From Deltaproteobacteria bacterium (lineage in GTDB: Bacteria; Myxococcota_A; Polyangia; Polyangiales; JADJMO01), in assembly GCA_022843175.1 (NCBI GenBank), contig JALHOE010000082.1:1-35394 (forward strand): DNA of 35,394 bases. Direction: 5' to 3'. A program made the position numbers and the translations under genes. The notes below the pieces were generated by a model that made no database searches, had not been told where the DNA came from, and saw only the letters and a program-made list of their open reading frames with translations. Within the stretch, counting starts at the first letter, position 1. Each line of letters begins with the position of its first letter. Below are positions 31,409-35,394 of this stretch, piece by piece.

Positions 31409-32140
31409 TCACTTCGTGCACTCGTCGCCGGGGAAGCCCCACGACAAGTCGGTGGCCTTGCCGTCGCTCGTCGTGGGGAACCCGCTGACCGACCAGTCGG
31501 CGCGCATTCCCTTGTTGGTGCGATCGAACGACCAACGCAGCACGTGCGCGCGGCCGGGGCGCGGCGGGTTCTTTGCGGCCACGTGGGCGAGGGCCTGCTT
31601 GATCGTGCAGCGCGGGGTCTTCAAGAGCGCCTGCGGGAGCGCGCACAGCTTGGGGCCGAGCTGATCGCTCGTCTCGCTCCACGCGCCCTTCTCGTCGACG
31701 TACACCCAGTGCATGCACACGCCGGTGTCGACCGCGCTCGCGCTTCGGAACGCGTAGCTCACCGTGCGCTGATAGCCGTCGGTGAGATCCGAGACGCCCT
31801 TGTCGTCGACCTGGACCGCGCTGAGCCAGACCAGCGTCGCGTCCTTCCACTGCTTCTGCGCGTCGGCGAGCGCTTGGGGGAGAAACAGCTCGGCGTCGAA
31901 CTGCTTGGGGTCGATCGTCGTCGCCGGCCAGTAGTGCCGCGGTGGGGGCGGCGGCGTGGAGGCGACCACGGCGACGGGCGGCGGCGGCGGGACGACCGCG
32001 GAAGGAGGCGGGGCGGCCGTCGCGGTCACCGCCCTGGTCTCCTCTCCGTGCGATGCGAAGAGGAGAAAGAACGCGCCGCCGCCGAGCAGCCCCACGGCGA
32101 CGAACACCGCAGAGGCAACGAGCACCCGATCGCTGGACAC
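31409..32140 (-). CDS. Membrane-anchored protein with Pro-rich linker, unknown function
   Basis: The 243-residue protein has one N-terminal transmembrane segment (about residues 6-28, VASAVFVAVGLLGGGAFFLLF) and no lipobox. A proline-rich linker (about 40-68, PPPPPVAVV) leads to a soluble C-terminal domain of about 170 residues with four cysteines (CMHW, LCALP, RCTI, DECTK) and a HVLRWSFD strand. By topology the domain lies outside the cytoplasmic membrane. I do not recognise the fold. It lies downstream of the M23 surface protein gene on the same strand (20-bp gap), so it may be the last gene of that operon. Confidence 0.75.
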   Translation of the reverse strand: MSSDRVLVASAVFVAVGLLGGGAFFLLFASHGEETRAVTATAAPPPSAVVPPPPPVAVVASTPPPPPRHYWPATTIDPKQFDAELFLPQALADAQKQWKDATLVWLSAVQVDDKGVSDLTDGYQRTVSYAFRSASAVDTGVCMHWVYVDEKGAWSETSDQLGPKLCALPQALLKTPRCTIKQALAHVAAKNPPRPGRAHVLRWSFDRTNKGMRADWSVSGFPTTSDGKATDLSWGFPGDECTK

Positions 32141-32160
32141 CGGGCGAGCCTAGGTGAGAA

Positions 32161-34302
32161 CTACCGACGCCGTCGACGTCGGGTCCATGCGGTGAGCAAC
32201 GCGGCGAGGAGGAGCGCAGAGGGCGTGTCGCTGCGGCTCGTCGTGCGGCAGCCGCAGCTGCCCTGGAGCTCCTCGTCGAGCGCGTTGTCCGGGCCTGCCT
32301 CGGGGGTCACGGCGGCGCCGTCGGGGGCGGTGGCGCCCGCGTCGGCGCCGGGCATCGAGCACACGTCGTCCTCGTCGATCGCGCCGTCGCAGTCGTCGTC
32401 CCTGCCGTTGCACGTCTCGGGCTTCGGCGTGCAGCGCAGACCGAAGCGGAGCGTGCTCCAGTACTTCGCCTCGGCCCAGCCGCCGTCGTTCTTGAACTCG
32501 TCGACGGGGATCGCGTCACCGAAGGCGGCGCCGGTCGACGGGTAGACGAGGCCGCCGGCGCCGGCGCGGCCGAAGAGATCGGCCTTTCGATCGCCGGTGG
32601 CGTCGGCGAACATCAGCGTGCCGTGGTGGGCGATGTCGCCCCAGCCGCTCGCGTCGGAGAGCGGCGGGCCGGCGAGCTTCACGAACGCCGCGCCGTCGTA
32701 CTTGTAACACTCGATCGCGGCGTTGCTCCGCGCGCACAGCTCACCCGCGCCGTCGCCGTCGACGTCGGCGATGCGCAGCGTGCGGTAGTTTGCCGGATCG
32801 TCCCAGCCGTTGGCGTCGCTCAGCGGCGCGACCTCGATCGCCGGGCCGAACCCCTCGCCGGTCGAGAACCAGCAGAGGAGCGCCGTCGCGCTGCGCGCGC
32901 ACACGTCGGCCCTGCGATCGCCGTTCACGTCTCCGAGTCGGATCGTCGCCCAGTGCTTCTGCGCGCCCCAGCCGGCGGCGTCGCCCAGCCCGGCGAGCTC
33001 CACCTTGCGATCGAACCCGGCGCCGTTCGAGCGATAGCACTCGAACGCGGTGCTGGTGCGGATGCAGAGGTCGTCCTTGCCGTCTGCGTCGATGTCGCCC
33101 ACGCGCAGCGTGCCGAAGAAGCGCGGCGCGCCGAAGCCGGCCGCGTCGGACCACGCCGGACCGTCGAACGGTGCCTCGAAGCCGCTACCGGTGGAGAGCG
33201 CACAAGAAATGCCGGCCGCGGAGCGCGCGCACACGTCGTCCTTGCCGTCGCCGTTCACGTCGGCGAGGCGGAACGTGGTGAAGTGCTTGGGCGCGTTCCA
33301 CCCGCTCGCATCGGTCCACGTGGGGCCGGCCAGATCCGGTCCGAACCCCTCGGCGCCCTTCGACAGCTTGCAGACCACGCCGCTCGAGGCGCGGGCGCAC
33401 ACATCGGCGCGGCCGTCGCCGTCGAGGTCGCCCATGCGGAGCGTCGAGCCGTAGACGAGATCGCCCCAGCCGCTCGCGTCGCTGAAGCCCGACGGCGTGG
33501 TCTTCGGAGAGAACGCCGTGCCGTTGGAGAGGTGACACCAGAACCCGGAGCCGCCGCGACCGCACACGTCGGCGCGGCCGTCGCCGTCGACGTCGCTGCT
33601 GCGCGTGGGCGCGTAGGCCTCGGGCTGGAGGAGGAGCTCCTGCAGCTCGCACACGTCGTCCTCGTCGATCTTGCCGTCGCAGTCGTCGTCGCGGCCGTTG
33701 CACACCTCGGCGCTCGCCGCGCACTCGCAGCCGTCGCCCGGCACCGCGGCCTGCGCCGTCCAGTATCCCTTGGAGCTCGTGCACGCGCCCGAGTAGCTGT
33801 CGGTGTATGCGCCGCCGCCGGGCTTGATCGCGACGTGCAGGTGCGGACCGGTCGAGCTGCCGGAGCTCGCGGACCTGCCGATGCGTTGGCCGCAGGTGAC
33901 CTTCGCGCCGACGGCGACGACGATGCTGCCCTGCTGCATGTGCGCGTAGTACGAGATGTCGCCGTCGGCGTGGCGGATGGCCACGTGGTTGCCGAACCCG
34001 CCGCCGCAGGTGTTGCCGAGCCCGCCGTAGTTCGCGCAGGCGCTGACCGTGGCGATGACCTCGCCGTCAGCGCCGGCGAGCACGTCGGTGCCGAGCGGGA
34101 TCGGGAAGTCGGTGCCGCGATGGGTGTCGTAGCAGGTGCCGCCGCACGCGTTGTCGCGGCAGCCCGCGGCCGCGCCGTTGTTGTCGAAGCCGTAGTTGCG
34201 CGCGACGGCGGGCGCGTAGGGACGGCGAAGCTTGACCGCGCCGGCGCTCCCCTCGAGGAGCAGCACCGTCGTTAGCGCGAGCACCGTGCGGAGCGCGTTC
34301 AT
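32161..34302 (-). CDS. M23 (LytM) peptidase-MopE-FG-GAP surface protein with MYXO-CTERM-like tail
   Basis: From the ATG at 34302 (4-bp overlap with the upstream stop) the protein has 713 residues: a signal peptide (about 1-22), then an M23 peptidase domain with HRGTD (His61, Asp65) and HLHV (His154, His156), the four zinc/catalytic positions of LytM. A MopE-type motif (EVCNGRDDDCDGKIDEDDVC) comes next. Six or more FG-GAP/VCBS-like repeats of about 50 residues follow, each with a D-x-D/N-G-D-x-x-D-x-C-x-R calcium loop. A second MopE motif and a C-terminal CGC...hydrophobic helix...Arg-cluster complete it, as in MYXO-CTERM sorting signals cut by myxosortases. It is probably a calcium-dependent, surface-sorted peptidoglycan or peptide hydrolase. 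Start-codon coupling links it to the preceding lipoprotein. Confidence 0.9.
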   Translation of the reverse strand: MNALRTVLALTTVLLLEGSAGAVKLRRPYAPAVARNYGFDNNGAAAGCRDNACGGTCYDTHRGTDFPIPLGTDVLAGADGEVIATVSACANYGGLGNTCGGGFGNHVAIRHADGDISYYAHMQQGSIVVAVGAKVTCGQRIGRSASSGSSTGPHLHVAIKPGGGAYTDSYSGACTSSKGYWTAQAAVPGDGCECAASAEVCNGRDDDCDGKIDEDDVCELQELLLQPEAYAPTRSSDVDGDGRADVCGRGGSGFWCHLSNGTAFSPKTTPSGFSDASGWGDLVYGSTLRMGDLDGDGRADVCARASSGVVCKLSKGAEGFGPDLAGPTWTDASGWNAPKHFTTFRLADVNGDGKDDVCARSAAGISCALSTGSGFEAPFDGPAWSDAAGFGAPRFFGTLRVGDIDADGKDDLCIRTSTAFECYRSNGAGFDRKVELAGLGDAAGWGAQKHWATIRLGDVNGDRRADVCARSATALLCWFSTGEGFGPAIEVAPLSDANGWDDPANYRTLRIADVDGDGAGELCARSNAAIECYKYDGAAFVKLAGPPLSDASGWGDIAHHGTLMFADATGDRKADLFGRAGAGGLVYPSTGAAFGDAIPVDEFKNDGGWAEAKYWSTLRFGLRCTPKPETCNGRDDDCDGAIDEDDVCSMPGADAGATAPDGAAVTPEAGPDNALDEELQGSCGCRTTSRSDTPSALLLAALLTAWTRRRRRR

Positions 34303-35114
34303 CGCAGCACCTCCACGGCCGAGAGCACGCGGAGCGCGCGATCGCCGCCGAGGACGATGAGCTTGTCGCCCGCGAGCGCGATCGGCGCGGGGACGCCGCG
34401 CTGGCTCTTGCGGAGGCGGCCGTCGAGGCCGAGCACGCGGAGCGCGCCGTCGTGCTCGAAGACGAGCGCGTTGTCGACGAGGAGCGGCGTCGCCGGACCC
34501 TCGGGCGCGAGCTCCGGTTCGCCGAGGCTCTGCGGGGGCGCGGCGGCGCTTGCACGCGCGAGCTCGAGCTTGCCGCTGCGAGCGGTGACGAACACGACCG
34601 TCGAGTCCGCGGCGATGGCCGGGCACCACGCTGGCGTCCACTCCGGCGCGAGCGCGACGGGGGCGCCGCGATCGATGCTCGCGAGCGTGACTGCGAGCGC
34701 GGGCTGCTCGCCACGGACGTAGGCGACGAGGCCAGCGCGCACCGACAGCGGGCCGTAGACCTCGCGATCGATCACCCGCGTCGCGCCGTCGTCGCCCAGG
34801 CGCGAGAGCACGCCGTCGCGGCCGAGCACCACCACGCCGCCGTCGAAGAGCTTCGCGTCGGCGAGGGTGCCGAGCTCGATCGAGCTCGCGCCCGACACCT
34901 TGCGGACCGCGAGGCTCGCGACGCCATCCGACGCGGGGTCGCCCTCGTGACGACGGGCGAGGAGGAGCACCCCGTCGCTGCGTGCGTCGAGCACCGACTC
35001 ACCACTCTGGAGGGCGACGCGCACGCTCTCGATCGGCGCGCGCTCCGTGCGGCGCGCGTCGCAGCCGACGCCCCACGCGAGGGAGGTGAGGAGCGTCAGG
35101 CAGAGCGCGCGCAT
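34299..35114 (-). CDS. Beta-propeller-like lipoprotein
   Basis: The ATG at 35114 is preceded by GAGGGG at good spacing and opens a signal peptide with lipobox GVGC (residues 15-18), giving 271 residues. The frame is open further upstream but that part is not signal-like. The body consists of short beta-strand pairs with turns such as FDGGVVVLGRDGVLSRLGDDG, FEHDGALRVLGLDGRLRK and LVAYVRGEQPALAV, typical of WD40/PQQ-like propellers (about six blades). No catalytic motif is visible. It is the first gene of the operon with the M23 surface protein and may act as its partner or inhibitor. Confidence 0.8.
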   Translation of the reverse strand: MRALCLTLLTSLAWGVGCDARRTERAPIESVRVALQSGESVLDARSDGVLLLARRHEGDPASDGVASLAVRKVSGASSIELGTLADAKLFDGGVVVLGRDGVLSRLGDDGATRVIDREVYGPLSVRAGLVAYVRGEQPALAVTLASIDRGAPVALAPEWTPAWCPAIAADSTVVFVTARSGKLELARASAAAPPQSLGEPELAPEGPATPLLVDNALVFEHDGALRVLGLDGRLRKSQRGVPAPIALAGDKLIVLGGDRALRVLSAVEVLR

Positions 35115-35155
35115 GAGCCCCTCAAAATGCGCGCTCCGAGCGCCCTTGTCGACGG

Positions 35156-35394
35156 TCACGCAAGCGTGACAGTGCGGTGCGCAGGCAGCGAGCGGAGCTG
35201 GTCGCGTCGCTCCGGCGGCAGGCTCGTCGCGATCCGTTCGATGCGCTCGTTCGCGTGGGCGCGCGCGGCGTCTGCCTCTGGGCGCCCGAGCGCCGCGAGC
35301 GCTGCGGCCCGCTCGACGAACGCGTCGGAGCGATCGCGCACGTAGCCGGTGCGCGCGCCGATCGCGCCGGCCTCTTCGGCGTGCACGAGGGCCT
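35156..35394 (-). CDS. C-terminal fragment of a helical-repeat (TPR-like) protein, cut by the window edge
   Basis: The reading frame enters from the right edge with no start codon in view and ends at 35156. The visible ~79 residues are Ala/Arg/Glu-rich helices (FVERAAALAALGRPEADAARAHANERIERIATSL) ending in a short polar tail. Such ends are typical of tetratricopeptide domains attached to Ser/Thr kinases or ATPases in myxobacteria, but the domain that would name it is outside the window. It lies 41 bp upstream of the lipoprotein-M23 operon on the same strand. Confidence 0.6.
   Translation of the reverse strand, partial: ALVHAEEAGAIGARTGYVRDRSDAFVERAAALAALGRPEADAARAHANERIERIATSLPPERRDQLRSLPAHRTVTLA

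Overview
The window looks like a chromosomal piece of a very GC-rich myxobacterium (Myxococcota, probably the Polyangia side). The reasons are the strong GC bias at third codon positions, eleven predicted lipoproteins with Asp/Thr/Ala/Pro-rich linkers, MopE-type Cys-Asp motifs, a MYXO-CTERM-like tail, and many hybrid or stand-alone two-component proteins. I see no rRNA, tRNA, CRISPR array, IS element or phage gene. No gap between genes exceeds 300 bases; the longest (24625-24860) carries two operator-like palindromes.

Layout. (1) 1-4.0 kb: a repeat-bearing lipoprotein, a glycine-rich lipoprotein and a PAS-PAS-GAF histidine kinase. (2) 4.15-8.2 kb: a compact operon of a GntR/FadR-type regulator, a C45-type Ntn hydrolase and an M81 (MlrC-like) metallopeptidase, overlapping by 4 bp at each junction, with a perfect 11-bp palindrome over the -35 box. 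(3) 8.2-11.0 kb: a small SpoIIAA/STAS-like protein, a secreted EEP-fold lipoprotein with a hexanucleotide repeat, an orphan PAS protein and a DUF7151-like lipoprotein. (4) 11.1-24.6 kb: a two-component and motility-control block with eight receiver-containing proteins, only one of which (NarL/FixJ type, 15227-15847) has a recognisable DNA-binding domain. It includes a three-receiver hybrid kinase, a receiver-kinase, a receiver fused to a degenerate sigma54-type AAA+ domain that heads a pilT-pilU operon, and a receiver fused to a degenerate HD-GYP domain. (5) 21.6-29.8 kb: mostly secreted lipoproteins (gluzincin-like, CAP-domain, Pro/Gln-rich, beta-propeller-like, M66-like metzincin), plus a universal stress protein with a Cys-rich tail. 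(6) 29.9-35.4 kb: a carotenoid oxygenase, a membrane-anchored unknown, an M23/MopE/FG-GAP surface protein with a MYXO-CTERM-like tail, its upstream lipoprotein partner, and a fragment cut by the window end.

The most interesting signal is a set of 16-bp palindromes, TCACCCC-N2-GGGGTGA. Five clear copies and one degenerate copy all lie in intergenic DNA between 11.0 and 24.8 kb. Five of the six are centred about 60-64 bp upstream of a start codon. In four copies a T/A-rich tetramer in -10 position starts 19 nt after the palindrome. The genes served are the receiver-AAA+/pilT/pilU operon, the receiver-HD-GYP/receiver operon, the double-receiver/CAP operon and three lipoproteins. The 7-2-7 geometry is that of NarL-family binding sites, so the lone NarL-type regulator in the cluster is a candidate for their binder. 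This would be a local regulon joining phospho-signalling, pilus retraction and cell-surface lipoproteins. A second unusual structure is a 119-bp nested inverted/tandem repeat between the convergent narL-type gene and pilU.
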